A stretch of DNA of 64,000 bases, taken from the NCBI GenBank assembly GCA_023389745.1, contig JAEWED010000106.1, positions 1-64,000 on the forward strand, given 5' to 3'. The translations under genes were made by a program, and so were the position numbers. Positions 20,801 to 26,781 of the stretch are shown piece by piece (the first letter of the stretch is position 1; the number at the start of each line of letters is the position of its first letter). The notes beneath the pieces are model-generated. The model ran no database searches. It had not been told where the DNA came from and saw only the letters and a program-made list of their open reading frames with translations. The DNA comes from Actinomycetes bacterium. GTDB lineage: Bacteria; Actinomycetota; Acidimicrobiia; Acidimicrobiales; Microtrichaceae.

Positions 20801-22059
20801 GCCAAGGACCGGTCGATCGACGCGAACGCGGCGCGGGCCGACTCGAAGGCACCGATGCGGCGACCGCTCAGGTGCCAGCGGACCGACGCGGTCACGGCGT
20901 GCAGCGCGGCACCCACGCCGAGCACCCACCACGCACCGTCACGCACCGGCAAGCGGCCGGTGAACAGGGTGGCGGCGAGCACGGCGACGACGGCCAGCGC
21001 CGCCAGCCCGGTGACCGAGTCGAGCAGCGAGGCGAGAGTGGCGAGCCGGGCGCGGGCACCGAGGCCACGGGCCAGGAGCGGACCACGGAGGCTCGGCAGC
21101 GCACGCCATCGCGCCCAGTCAGCGGTCGTCGCGGCGTCGTCGCGGCGGGACTCCGGGCCGTTGGCGACCGCCAGAGCGACGTCGCTCCAGCGTCCCGACC
21201 ATCCGCCGCGCACCCACGCGGTCCAGACCGTCGCGACGCTGCTGCGTCGACCGAGCCGGGTGGCGGCGGGCAGCGGCTCGGGCTCGTCGGTGAGCTCGGT
21301 GCCGGCGGTGAGCTCGGTGCTGGCGGTGAGCTCGGGGGCGAACGAGCCGAACGAGGCGCGACGCACGACCGACGCGTCCACGGCCCAAGGGGCGACACCG
21401 GCGCGCCCGTCGGCCGGGCCGGTCACGTCGTTGAGGGTCGCCGCCTCCGGGGTCCGCTCGGGCGCCGGGGTCGACAGCGACTGCAGCCAACCGACCGAGT
21501 CGTCCTCGAAGTGCGGTCGGGCCAGCGCGACCAGGTCGTGGTGTGCGATCGAGCCGGACGCGACGAACGCGACCAGGTCGGCGCCGTGCTCGTCGGCGAC
21601 GGCCGCGAGCGCGAGGGCGCACAGATCGCCGGACGCGACGATGCGACGGGCACCGGAGCGTGCGGCGATCTCGTCGAGGTGGCCACCGGCGGGCCCGACC
21701 AGCACGACACGTCGGGCGCCGGTCACCTGGTGGGCGCTGAGCATCGACAGCTGCAGCCGCTCCTCGTCGTGGTCGTCCATCGCCAGGACCGCCACGTCGA
21801 GGCTCGGATCGACGCCATCCGCACGCGGTGCGACGACCGTGTCGTGCTCCGGTGCTGCAGCGGCCTCGTCGGGCACGAGTCGCACGCTCCACAGGACCAG
21901 GCGTGTCAGTGCGAAGGCCTCGGCGGCGAGCAACGGCCAGAACGACCAGGCCGGCACCCCGGCACCGGACCAGACGACACGGGCGACCAACCACGCGACC
22001 CCGACGGCCGCGAGCGCTGACGGGATCAGCGTGCTCCTGCGATCGACTCGTGGCTGCAT
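11851..22059 (-). CDS. Giant fusion: degenerate BcsA-like glycosyltransferase membrane module, PilZ-like domain, DUF11 stalk, LALTG sorting signal
   Basis: A 3402-residue protein starting at ATG 22059 after GGAGGAG. Residues 12-30 and 38-60 are membrane helices. Residues 85-325 keep the layout of a family-2 glycosyltransferase (BcsA type) but the DxD site is replaced (F-V-A-S-G-S at 165-170) and QxxRW has lost its Gln (D-W-A-R-W). Four more helices span about 350-495. A PilZ-like domain covers about 497-600, with RxxxR at 501-505 and D-L-G-P-T-G at 523-528, where Ser of DxSxxG is Gly. A seventh helix (629-650) exports the rest: about 2700 residues of DUF11-like beta-sandwich units, the last seven sharing G-W-x-C. 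Residues 3365-3369 are LALTG, followed by a hydrophobic helix and RRRH tail, matching class E sortase signals (LAxTG). Topology is consistent: PilZ inside, stalk outside. Probably a non-catalytic, possibly nucleotide-sensing surface anchor; that role is inference. Confidence 0.85.
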   Translation of the reverse strand: MQPRVDRRSTLIPSALAAVGVAWLVARVVWSGAGVPAWSFWPLLAAEAFALTRLVLWSVRLVPDEAAAAPEHDTVVAPRADGVDPSLDVAVLAMDDHDEERLQLSMLSAHQVTGARRVVLVGPAGGHLDEIAARSGARRIVASGDLCALALAAVADEHGADLVAFVASGSIAHHDLVALARPHFEDDSVGWLQSLSTPAPERTPEAATLNDVTGPADGRAGVAPWAVDASVVRRASFGSFAPELTASTELTAGTELTDEPEPLPAATRLGRRSSVATVWTAWVRGGWSGRWSDVALAVANGPESRRDDAATTADWARWRALPSLRGPLLARGLGARARLATLASLLDSVTGLAALAVVAVLAATLFTGRLPVRDGAWWVLGVGAALHAVTASVRWHLSGRRIGAFESARAAFASIDRSLAVIASAVIGRTVGSRVDRVRIAFLATAVLLVALGARALTELTGWPLADTPKVDTVVLLTAGVAATAPLLRAIDVIVPTRRRRGSSRAVAAVDVVVGGVAVDLVDLGPTGIGVRTDDPRDVGSTVPVSIDLPGRLEPLRVPGVVRSAVELEDDSTRLGIQFVAVPPATQDHLMAFWAASWVPSAASARLEAAPPRTAADLKVVVNRRSNPALRLLAAVTLVATGAASLPPYGVAAADEPVLPPNTFALVKDVRGVGPAGVEVQGSALVGAEMVVELDAHNTWAPTNPDQERYHNVTVTDVVPAGMHAVPGSFSVEPTRVRRDEPTDGASTLIWENIGDAQPGSLASVSYRIAPNTPDAPDTTRTPGGPVAGDVVSGEATAFASTDEHRVPDPDAAPEAASSKWTERSSASGSARVVPVQVTLSSDAADDQVLRGPGHPTTFTLRVANAPTAPTGSVVVEDHLAAPLEFLGCGTTEHGQRAAEGASLRLDQPLAEHAGCRTPSSVDTVELDPDGTGPLEPGTYTRVRWELGDLAPGEQVSIDYAAVVAERANAPWSDEGSAGAPDPACRAATDACEQLANLDNNTGEWTAGTTAVANTATVSGEHRGTLAEGAEASSTWSRAALTLTADDLTLTKAACNASDNGVGTGRCANGIVRNGPTDWELVVRTGAYREVTDAVVTDRLPEQLRLVDGTAEVSIDGKLPVPLDATVDRPGHGGDTLRWHLGTIAPSSTVRITYRTTTDSDIVVFDTLRNDASVSGTSVVRDGIDVTGPQSVHAAADDELTSTWNTLEHRVLSGDDAARHSIDGERCSTGWTASPDEPIEFARGELVCSELRVELPEGVQIRDGEITDFLPAGARYVGVTAMDDHDAEVPSRPELDLGYGNAVLWRVAADREPGERVSSPKGTVFHVVVGARVLDAPSSSGVLDAPSSSAVDMRHQLEVSGLDSDGVRRTGARVSSAHRVAEPQLTLTKDVVDAAEGHLVRSGQRVPFRIDVANVASPLRAAGAVGEQARLRDADMAEESPNAARGGARDDAAGLTLFGETERSTRRTASPDRTSQVRSSQDRTGQRLSTGMRINRVAAGQPNDALDVLVVDTLPEGLGCATMTAEPAVALTPRAEVLSGADASPTAILRAECDDATDTLTAVIDRVPAGYVASITYELTVADDAAAGTEYTNRARIQSYGEPSGLSLHEAGTSVDDTATVSLPPATLTVAGPSVDAGVDATATIGERVPVAYDLTVPAGTSVRDVAVEAAMPAGLVLVPDSVVAEAGFEVERGDADGLRLVGKSWTNTGDDPVAVRISFDVVLTDVDTNSDGAVVELDAELSADGRASTTATSAITVVEPDLSVTSAHTPDGDALVDRLVGGRVVDHEVVVANAEGRPAAASTTVVECVPDGLGNIEITGDLAGLVLVTPPSPPCADGTTRIEWDLSGLVITADQPARLGYRTTVAAPMAASTPLATTTTLTAASTDGPDARTSYRATATDTIRIAGPTLLSTAASPTVVAGGTVDRSITVVLPDGLTLHDATVVDVLPPGVELTGQRGAEGPLGRHCVTDGVTPHLLDPDGARFGWFLGDLSAVGGECRIELGVTARDGADSRAGDVLLGDVDLNWNVSERDDDITVADSAGFDMTVTASDEVTVVEPELRIEKTSDDADGAVEAGQLVRYTLTVTNTGTSAAHGIVVTDEYPVGLGAPSDAGGTCDAAATPTLGEQRATWTLHTSAEVGATGLAAGESCTITYAQQVDAATSGSFADGDTLENDATITEYFAVPGGADDSGGSRDGAARGYDSESASHSVTTHLARLGIDKATASGDEVSDADLGSPVGWELVVTNDGRGTAFGIDVTDSLPVNWTFDEGSVGILGSDGSGCVPDAAQSSPVVVTDAVEGGLAQRIEWQDLCDLGPRSAVTLTFTATPGPASADTPGLVDADGEPVLHPNTATVDGADAGSTPLEGDRDDAAARLRTADLAVRLSHSGGFVVGAEGTYHLDVVNRGADAASGPIVAETRLPAGVTATSALGDGWRCSLPDGGATVRCEADGPLPASISLARVVIGVDVTTAAITAEGTVRADATVSSATPDPDASNDAAVAETTVTRVSDLLVTATADLATPLAPGAVVAHRLEVTNAGPSPADGPIQVVDDLPDGLRLVSVSGTGWDCAASTVPASAATGSTSFSGTAPTDHNGRVVCTRDGADAPAGSTYDPIDLVSTFDPAARAAGSIAPAPRVGALDRAAEGDSGTDADAPVEGARLAVTKDDGGAVFTAGQHDARYYITVSNPGTAAEQGPVEVTDRIDEHLQLVRVDAPGWDCETEAGTGFGDGERGGFRCVWNGEIAVGRSLGLITVVVRVDPAAVSDPRPGTENLVHNRVAVVGGTDTDERTDAVETPVVPSASLTVDVAHDTATDPWTVGSTQRLTLSVANDGPSAEYGPVVVDQVLPAGFGHVDAAGDGWDCELREGAGRGANGTVHCVAGRDGLDEQAPLLAAGDRLAPIQVDVRVLPEAAPVPQSDPDVVTNRVAVRASVEGATDLAEHVGTDSVPIRPLADLRVATSVGDEPFQVGGTGEIDVTVTNDGPNVSAAPIAVDDTLPDGVTFVSADGDDWTCRAPQGDGPVRCEYARTLGPDESTTVTLTVAVDGAAWELQQTAAEALRNTVEVSAATVDPSEGNDTASVELHVVPLVDLAVEKTHDGDFSVGATGDFDVVVRNLGPNRHEGRVTVTDSLPDGLVFMGASGDGWTCEPDEARTVIACVSDTPVDPGAAMPSITLVVDVDPAAEGGVTNTVTVSTELADADRSNDAAEDPVRIVPLSNLELTASLQGELTVGETAVWALELSNAGPSAAEDPVVSTKIPEQLIDVTASGDGFACVDLGGDLACRRTSPLPAGATARIMVTGQVADGGGEQVTNVAVASTETAELNAHDNQASVTSTIVEPEPGAVVGSLAAEVDDDEPLPARLALTGLTVLGLLAAAGALLFGGFMLTGFTRRRHVGSGR
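18012..18065. repeat. Perfect 27-bp in-frame tandem duplication
   Basis: Two identical 27-bp units (18012-18038, 18039-18065) inside the giant minus-strand gene encode two copies of V-L-D-A-P-S-S-S followed by Gly or Ala. They lie in a loop of one stalk domain and keep frame. Confidence 0.85.
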
Positions 22060-22395
22060 GGGACTCCTCCGACATGGCGGGCAGGCCGGGGCGCGGAGGC
22101 TCCGACGGTCCTGCTCCTGTCGACCGAAAAGTCATCGACATGAGCCGAGTCACCCCCACGGGCTGGGTGAGTTCACCCATTCACAACATGTGGCTCGCGG
22201 GCGACTCTGAGGGTCGGCAATCGGCCTTGGGAGAGGGCACCGTCGGGCGAGACGGTGGGATTGGCGGTGCGGGTGGGTACCGGGCTGGGAAACGGTGCCC
22301 ACCTTCCCGCGCGATGTGCCCCGCGTGATGAGCCCACCTCCCGTGTGATGTGCACTGGCGGCTGATGTGCACTGGCGGCCGCGCGGCGGAGCATC
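22060..22395. promoter_or_regulatory. 336-bp divergent control region between the giant surface gene and the YihY gene
   Basis: No gene is seen. It carries a 16-bp inverted repeat TGGGTGA-GT-TCACCCA at 22164-22179, about 105 bases upstream of the giant gene's start. A perfect 17-bp tandem duplication (TGATGTGCACTGGCGGC, 22346-22362 and 22363-22379) lies just upstream of the YihY start, preceded by two more TGATG/GATGTG-like words. No confident -35/-10 pair could be assigned. Confidence 0.5.
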
Positions 22396-23298
22396 ATGTG
22401 GGCCATGTCCGACGACGTCGCCACCAACGGGGGTCGCCTCGCGGCCCTCAAGCAGCGTGCCGGGGTCGTGGCGCGGGACGCGGCGCGTCGTCGTGACGAG
22501 GCCCGCCAGCGGGTCCCGGCGGTCGACATCTCGCTGTCGGCCCTCGAGCGCGACACGCACATGGGCGGCTTCGTGCTCGCCGGTGCGCTCGCCTTCCGCC
22601 TGTTCGCCTATCTGCTGCCGCTCTACCTGCTGATCCTGGTGCTCGCCAGCGCCGCGCTGTCGGTCGACCCCGACAGCCCCCGGGTGCTGGCACGGACCGC
22701 CGGGGTGTCGGCCAGCCTCGCGGCGATGCTGTCCGAGGCGGCGGCCGACTCGAAGCGCAGCATCTGGTTCCTGGTGCCGGTCACCCTCGCGGCCCTCGTG
22801 GTCACCGCGAACTCCGCCTACAAGGTGGTGCACTCCGCGCACGTCCGGGCGTGGGGCCTGACCGCCCGCCGCTCGATGCGGTCGACCGCGACGGCCGCCG
22901 GCGGCTTCCTGCTCGCGTCGCTCGCGGTCATCGTCGGCCACTTCGTGCTGCGCCACGTGCGTCAGGGCCTGCTGATCCCCGTGGCGATGCTGGGCGGCTC
23001 GCTGTACTACGCCGCGCTGTGGCTCGTGGCCTCGCGGGTGCTGCCCCGCGCACCTCGGGCCGGTTGGTGGTGGCTCGTGCCCGGCGCGCTCCTGGTCGGC
23101 GTCGGGACCCAGGGCCTCTACCTGTTCACGGTGCTCTACCTGAACCATCGCATCGAGTCCGCGACCGAGGCCTACGGCGCGCTCGGCATCGCGGCGTCGT
23201 GCCTCGCCTGGCTCTACCTGGTCGGGCGTCTGGTCGTCGCGGCACCGGTGCTCAACGCGACACTGTGGGAGCGCTACGGCACAGCGGAGGAGACATGA
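22396..23298 (+). CDS. YihY/BrkB (UPF0761) family membrane protein
   Basis: A 300-residue integral membrane protein with about six hydrophobic segments and the family's layout: a cytoplasmic N-terminal helix, the conserved region around L-A-F-R-L-F-A-Y-L-L-P-L-Y, and a C-terminal segment YGALGIAASCLAWLYLVGR typical of YihY/RbnBN proteins. The family is uncharacterised in substrate; it was once called ribonuclease BN, which is no longer accepted. The ATG at 22396 follows GGAG by 4 bases; the alternative ATG at 22405 would remove three residues. Its stop overlaps the start of the next gene (ATGA at 23295-23298), so the two are translationally coupled. Confidence 0.85.
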   Translation: MWAMSDDVATNGGRLAALKQRAGVVARDAARRRDEARQRVPAVDISLSALERDTHMGGFVLAGALAFRLFAYLLPLYLLILVLASAALSVDPDSPRVLARTAGVSASLAAMLSEAAADSKRSIWFLVPVTLAALVVTANSAYKVVHSAHVRAWGLTARRSMRSTATAAGGFLLASLAVIVGHFVLRHVRQGLLIPVAMLGGSLYYAALWLVASRVLPRAPRAGWWWLVPGALLVGVGTQGLYLFTVLYLNHRIESATEAYGALGIAASCLAWLYLVGRLVVAAPVLNATLWERYGTAEET

Positions 23299-24542
23299 CG
23301 GTCGATCGAGAGCTGTTCGAACCGGCCCGGCTGGGGCCCGTGGAGCTGCGCAACCGGATCCTCAAGGCGGCGACGTTCGAGGGGGTGACGCCCGACGGGG
23401 TCGTCACCGAGGAGCTGATCCGGTTCCATCGCCGCGTCGCCGAGGGCGGCGCGGCGATGAGCACGGTCGCCTACCTGTCGGTCGCCCCCGAGGGACGCAC
23501 CGATTCCGGCTGCCTCCTCGTGGTGCCCGCCGCAGTCGACGGCCTGCGTCGTCTGACCGACGCGATCCACGCCGGCGGGGCCAAGGCGTGTGCGCAGGTC
23601 GGTCACGCCGGACCTGTCGCCAACGCGCGGTCGAACCGGGCGACGTCGATCACGCCCGGACGCATGTTCAACCCGCTGGGCATGCGCTTCAGCCGGGCGG
23701 CCGACGAGTACGACATCGAGCGCATCACCAGCGACTACGCCCGAGCTGCACGGTTGTGCATCGAGGGCGGCTTCGACGCCCTCGAGATCCACATGGGTCA
23801 CAACTACCTGCTCAGCTCGTTCCTGAGCCCGAAGTTCAACCACCGCGACGACCGCTGGGGCGGCTCGATCGAGAACCGGGCGCGCTTCTCGCGTCAGGTC
23901 CTCGAAGCCGTCCGCTCGTCCGTCGGCGACGACGTGGCCGTCACCGTGAAGCTCAACATGACCGACGGCTACCGGGGCGGGTTGAGCGTCGAGGACAGCA
24001 TCGAGGTCGCGCGGATGCTGCAGACCGACGGCAGCATCGACGCGATCGAGCTCACGGCGGGCAGCTCGCTCGCGAACCCGATGTACCTGTTCAAGGGCGC
24101 GGCGCCGACGGTCGAGTTCCGCGCCGGGCTGCCCTGGTACCTGCGTGGCGGCTTCCGGCTGGTCGGCGACAAGTTCCTGCGCACCTACCCGTACGGCGAG
24201 CTGTACTTCCTGTCGATGGCCGAGCAGTTCCGAGAGGTGCTCGACCTGCCGCTGATCCTGCTCGGCGGCATCAGCACGCTCGACAGCGCACGGGCGGGCA
24301 TCGCCGCGGGCTTCGAGTTCGTCGCGATGGCGCGGGCGATCCTGCACGACCCCGACATCGTCGAGCACTGGCGCCGCGACGAGGGGCAGGTCTCGGGTTG
24401 CGTGCACTGCAACCGGTGCATGCCGACGATCTACACCGGCACCCGCTGCCCGCTCGTCGACCCGCTGCCGGGCGACCGCCCGATCGAGATCCCGGAGTGG
24501 GCGAAGGACCGCCCGGTCACCGGGTCAGCCCAACGGGTCTGA
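23295..24542 (+). CDS. NADH:flavin oxidoreductase, old yellow enzyme / 2,4-dienoyl-CoA reductase-like TIM barrel
   Basis: A 415-residue FMN-dependent reductase. The N terminus L-F-E-P-A-R-L-G-P-V-E-L-R-N-R is the classic family start. The motif H-M-G-H-N-Y-L-L-S-S-F-L-S-P with N-H-R-D-D-R-W-G-G-S-I-E-N-R-A-R is the substrate and FMN region. G-G-I-S-T and the later M-A-R-A-I-L form the phosphate-binding end of the barrel. A C-terminal C-V-H-C-N-R-C...C cluster (about residues 364-382) matches the iron-sulfur ligands of the dienoyl-CoA reductase branch, but the FAD/NAD domain of that branch is absent, as in shorter homologues. Substrate is unknown; activated alkenes are likely. Start ATG 23295 overlaps the YihY stop. 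Its last 18 bases overlap the convergent TetR gene. Confidence 0.88.
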   Translation: MTVDRELFEPARLGPVELRNRILKAATFEGVTPDGVVTEELIRFHRRVAEGGAAMSTVAYLSVAPEGRTDSGCLLVVPAAVDGLRRLTDAIHAGGAKACAQVGHAGPVANARSNRATSITPGRMFNPLGMRFSRAADEYDIERITSDYARAARLCIEGGFDALEIHMGHNYLLSSFLSPKFNHRDDRWGGSIENRARFSRQVLEAVRSSVGDDVAVTVKLNMTDGYRGGLSVEDSIEVARMLQTDGSIDAIELTAGSSLANPMYLFKGAAPTVEFRAGLPWYLRGGFRLVGDKFLRTYPYGELYFLSMAEQFREVLDLPLILLGGISTLDSARAGIAAGFEFVAMARAILHDPDIVEHWRRDEGQVSGCVHCNRCMPTIYTGTRCPLVDPLPGDRPIEIPEWAKDRPVTGSAQRV

Positions 24543-25172
24543 CTCGCCCGACCCGAACACCCCTGCGCGCTCCAGCTCGGCGACGTGGTCGAGGACCATC
24601 GGTCCGATCGCACGCAGCCCGTCCAGGTCCTCTGCGACGAGGGCAGGAACCACGAGCGACGCGACCGCCGCGACGACCATGCGGGCCGCAGCACGGCCAC
24701 GTTCGACGTCGCCGGGTTCGAGCATCTCGACCACGACGTCGACCAGGCGCTCCTGGAGCGCAGCCCGTCGGACGATCGCGTCGGGCCCCGCCGCGTGCAC
24801 CTCGACCAGGAACAGACGGGCCGCCGCGGGCTCCGCGGCGAGCACCTGCAGGTACGCGGTGACCACCGACTCGACGCGCTCCAGGGGCGAACCCTGCACG
24901 GGGGCCTGCTCGACACGCTCGACGAGGATCGCGGCGACCAGGTCGAACGTCGCCAGGAAGCAGTCCTGCTTGTCGTCGAAGAGCCGGTAGAAGGTCTCGC
25001 GTGACACCCCGGCCCGGCCGATGATGTCGGCGACCGACGTGCCGACGTAGCCCTCGCTGCCCATCGCCTCGACCAGACCCGCCGCGATCCGGAGCCGCTG
25101 GTCGGTCTCGACCTGCTCCCGGCTGAGCCGGTGACGACCGCGCGGCAGCCGCCGCGCCGACGTGTCAGCCAC
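24525..25172 (-). CDS. TetR/AcrR family transcriptional regulator
   Basis: A 215-residue repressor starting at GTG 25172. The DNA-binding domain is at about residues 18-75, with the helix-turn-helix in T-S-V-A-D-I-I-G-R-A-G-V-S-R-E-T-F-Y-R-L-F. The C-terminal helical domain has no diagnostic ligand residues. The start overlaps by 8 bases the stop of the carboxymuconolactone-decarboxylase-like gene, so it is the third gene of a minus-strand operon with the SDR. A perfect inverted repeat upstream of that operon (26678-26707) is its probable operator, implying autoregulation; this is inference. Confidence 0.88.
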   Translation of the reverse strand: MADTSARRLPRGRHRLSREQVETDQRLRIAAGLVEAMGSEGYVGTSVADIIGRAGVSRETFYRLFDDKQDCFLATFDLVAAILVERVEQAPVQGSPLERVESVVTAYLQVLAAEPAAARLFLVEVHAAGPDAIVRRAALQERLVDVVVEMLEPGDVERGRAAARMVVAAVASLVVPALVAEDLDGLRAIGPMVLDHVAELERAGVFGSGESDPLG

Positions 25173-25722
25173 GCGGTGGGTCGGGCTGGATCCTCAGCGT
25201 CACGATCGTCGTCGCGAGCATCTCGTAGTGGCCGACCAGCATCACGAGCTCGATGATCTCACGTTCCTGGAGCCGGGCCGACAACGAACGCCAGGTCGCG
25301 TCGTCGAGGTCACGGTCGCGGTGCAACGCGTCGACCGCTTGCAGCAGGTCCCGTTCGCGATCGGACCAGCCCGCGGCCGACGGTCCGTCGACGACCCGGG
25401 CGACGTCGTCAGCGCTCACCCCGGCACGTGCGCCGAGTCGCACGTGGTGCTCGAACTCGTAGGCGCAGCCGCGCAGGTGGGCGACACGCAGGATGACCAG
25501 CTCGGTCTCTCGTCGCGGCAGCAGACCACCCGGCATGAGTCGCCCGGCGAAGCGCAGCCATCCGCGGAACAGCTTCCGGTGCAGCCCGAGGGTCAGGAAC
25601 AGGTTCGGCGGTCGGGTCCCGCCGACACGACCGGCGACGGCACTGATCACCCAACCGACCCAGCCGACGTCCCGGCGGTCCCCCGGTTCGATGCGTGCGA
25701 CCGAGCGCTCCGTCGAGCTCAC
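25165..25722 (-). CDS. Carboxymuconolactone decarboxylase / AhpD-like family protein
   Basis: A 185-residue helical protein of the CMD/AhpD superfamily. The core at about residues 75-115 reads E-L-V-I-L-R-V-A-H-L-R-G-C-A-Y-E-F-E-H-H-V, with Cys and His placed as in the single-cysteine branch (C..E..HH); a second redox Cys is absent, so peroxidase activity of the AhpD type is not expected. The C-terminal region I-E-L-V-M-L-V-G-H-Y-E-M-L-A is the usual second helix pair. Start GTG 25722 overlaps the SDR stop (GTGA), and its stop overlaps the TetR start. Likely acts on the same substrate class as the SDR. Confidence 0.85.
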   Translation of the reverse strand: MSSTERSVARIEPGDRRDVGWVGWVISAVAGRVGGTRPPNLFLTLGLHRKLFRGWLRFAGRLMPGGLLPRRETELVILRVAHLRGCAYEFEHHVRLGARAGVSADDVARVVDGPSAAGWSDRERDLLQAVDALHRDRDLDDATWRSLSARLQEREIIELVMLVGHYEMLATTIVTLRIQPDPPRG

Positions 25723-26663
25723 GCGACCGGCCCTGTCGTGCTGGCGTGGGACGAACCGGCAGGGGTCGTGCTGGAGTCGGTCGCGCTGGCGTGCGCGGCG
25801 CCCGGCTGGGGTGTGGTCAGGTCGACGTGCTCCTCGCGGGCGATCTCGAGCACCCGCGCCAGACCTCGTCGGGTCGCGGCCTCGACGACGGGCTGGGCGA
25901 TCATCCGGATCGGCAAGACCGGGCGGACCCAGGCAGGGGCCACCACGATGCGCGACCGTCGGGCGATGCCCCGCTCGACGGCATCGATGCCGACCTTCAA
26001 CGGGGTGACGCCGGTGATCGACGGGCCGCCCTTGAGCAGCTCCTTCGCCGCGGCGGTGTCGAAGCCGCGGCTGGTCATGTCGGTGTCGAGCTCGGAGAAG
26101 TAGGCGACGCCGACCCGGGCACCCGAGGGGCGCAGCTCCTGGCGCAACGTGTTGCCGAGCGCTTCGACCGCCGCCTTCGACGCGCTGTAGGCGCCGAGCA
26201 GCGGGACGTGCACCGCGGCGGCGAGCGACGCCACGGCCAGCGCGTACCCGTCGGGGTGCGCGACGTGCGGCGCCGCGGCGCGCAGCGTGTAGTAGGTGCC
26301 GAGCACGTTGACGGTGAGGGTCCGCTCCATGATCCGGGGGTCGCCGCCGACGAGCGGCAGCTGTGCGGCGATGCCTGCGTTCGCCACGACGACGTCGAGC
26401 CCACCGAGGGCGTCGACCGCGGCGCCGACGGCCGAGTCGACCGCGCTGCGGTCCGCGACGTCGCAGTGCCACCACGGCGCGTCGAGCGGCTCGGCGACCG
26501 CCTCGAGCAGGTCGGGCTCCAGGCCGAGCAGCGCGACCCGGGCACCACGCTCGTGCAGCCTCGCCGCGAGCGCGGCGCCGATGCCTCGGGCCGCTCCGGT
26601 GATCACCACTCGGCGACCGGCCAAGGGCCGACGGTGGCGGGATGGGGTCTCGAAGAGCGCCAT
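25719..26663 (-). CDS. Short-chain dehydrogenase/reductase (SDR)
   Basis: A 314-residue NAD(P)-dependent oxidoreductase. The Rossmann motif T-G-A-A-R-G-I-G is at about residues 22-29, N-A-G-I-A at about 96, the catalytic Ser in V-A-S-L-A-A-A-V, and Y-S-A-S-K at about 160, so the active-site triad is intact. The C-terminal extension of about 60 residues (R-S-R-I-V-V-A-P-A-W and onward) resembles SDRs acting on large lipophilic substrates, ending in a low-complexity Ser/Thr/Ala tail. Start ATG 26663 lies 14 bases from the inverted-repeat operator. First gene of the SDR-CMD-TetR operon. Confidence 0.9.
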   Translation of the reverse strand: MALFETPSRHRRPLAGRRVVITGAARGIGAALAARLHERGARVALLGLEPDLLEAVAEPLDAPWWHCDVADRSAVDSAVGAAVDALGGLDVVVANAGIAAQLPLVGGDPRIMERTLTVNVLGTYYTLRAAAPHVAHPDGYALAVASLAAAVHVPLLGAYSASKAAVEALGNTLRQELRPSGARVGVAYFSELDTDMTSRGFDTAAAKELLKGGPSITGVTPLKVGIDAVERGIARRSRIVVAPAWVRPVLPIRMIAQPVVEAATRRGLARVLEIAREEHVDLTTPQPGAAHASATDSSTTPAGSSHASTTGPVA

Positions 26664-26677
26664 GCGACGCACCCTAG

Positions 26678-26707
26678 CAATCCACGAACACTGATGTTCG
26701 TGGATTG
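26678..26707. promoter_or_regulatory. Perfect 13-bp inverted repeat, probable TetR operator
   Basis: CAATCCACGAACA-CTGA-TGTTCGTGGATTG: both 13-base arms match perfectly around a 4-base spacer. It lies between the divergent SDR operon (start 26663) and the sulfatase gene (start 26782). Size, symmetry and position fit a TetR dimer site controlling both directions; the TetR gene is third in the SDR operon. Confidence 0.75.
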
Positions 26708-26781
26708 TCATCCGTCGGGGGTGATGTCGACGCCGCGCCCGACGCGAAGGATGTGTCGAGCCCTCGATCAATGGAGTCGTG

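Noticed and set aside
16129..22020. 1963-codon open frame on the plus strand opposite the second giant gene
   Set aside because: Same codon-bias shadow; low-complexity Arg/Gly/Val/Asp product, no ribosome site, while the minus-strand frame carries clear domains, a signal-anchor layout and a sorting signal.
22346..22379. Attachment-site duplication of a mobile element
   Set aside because: The two 17-bp copies are adjacent with nothing between them and no integrase is present; simple tandem duplication.
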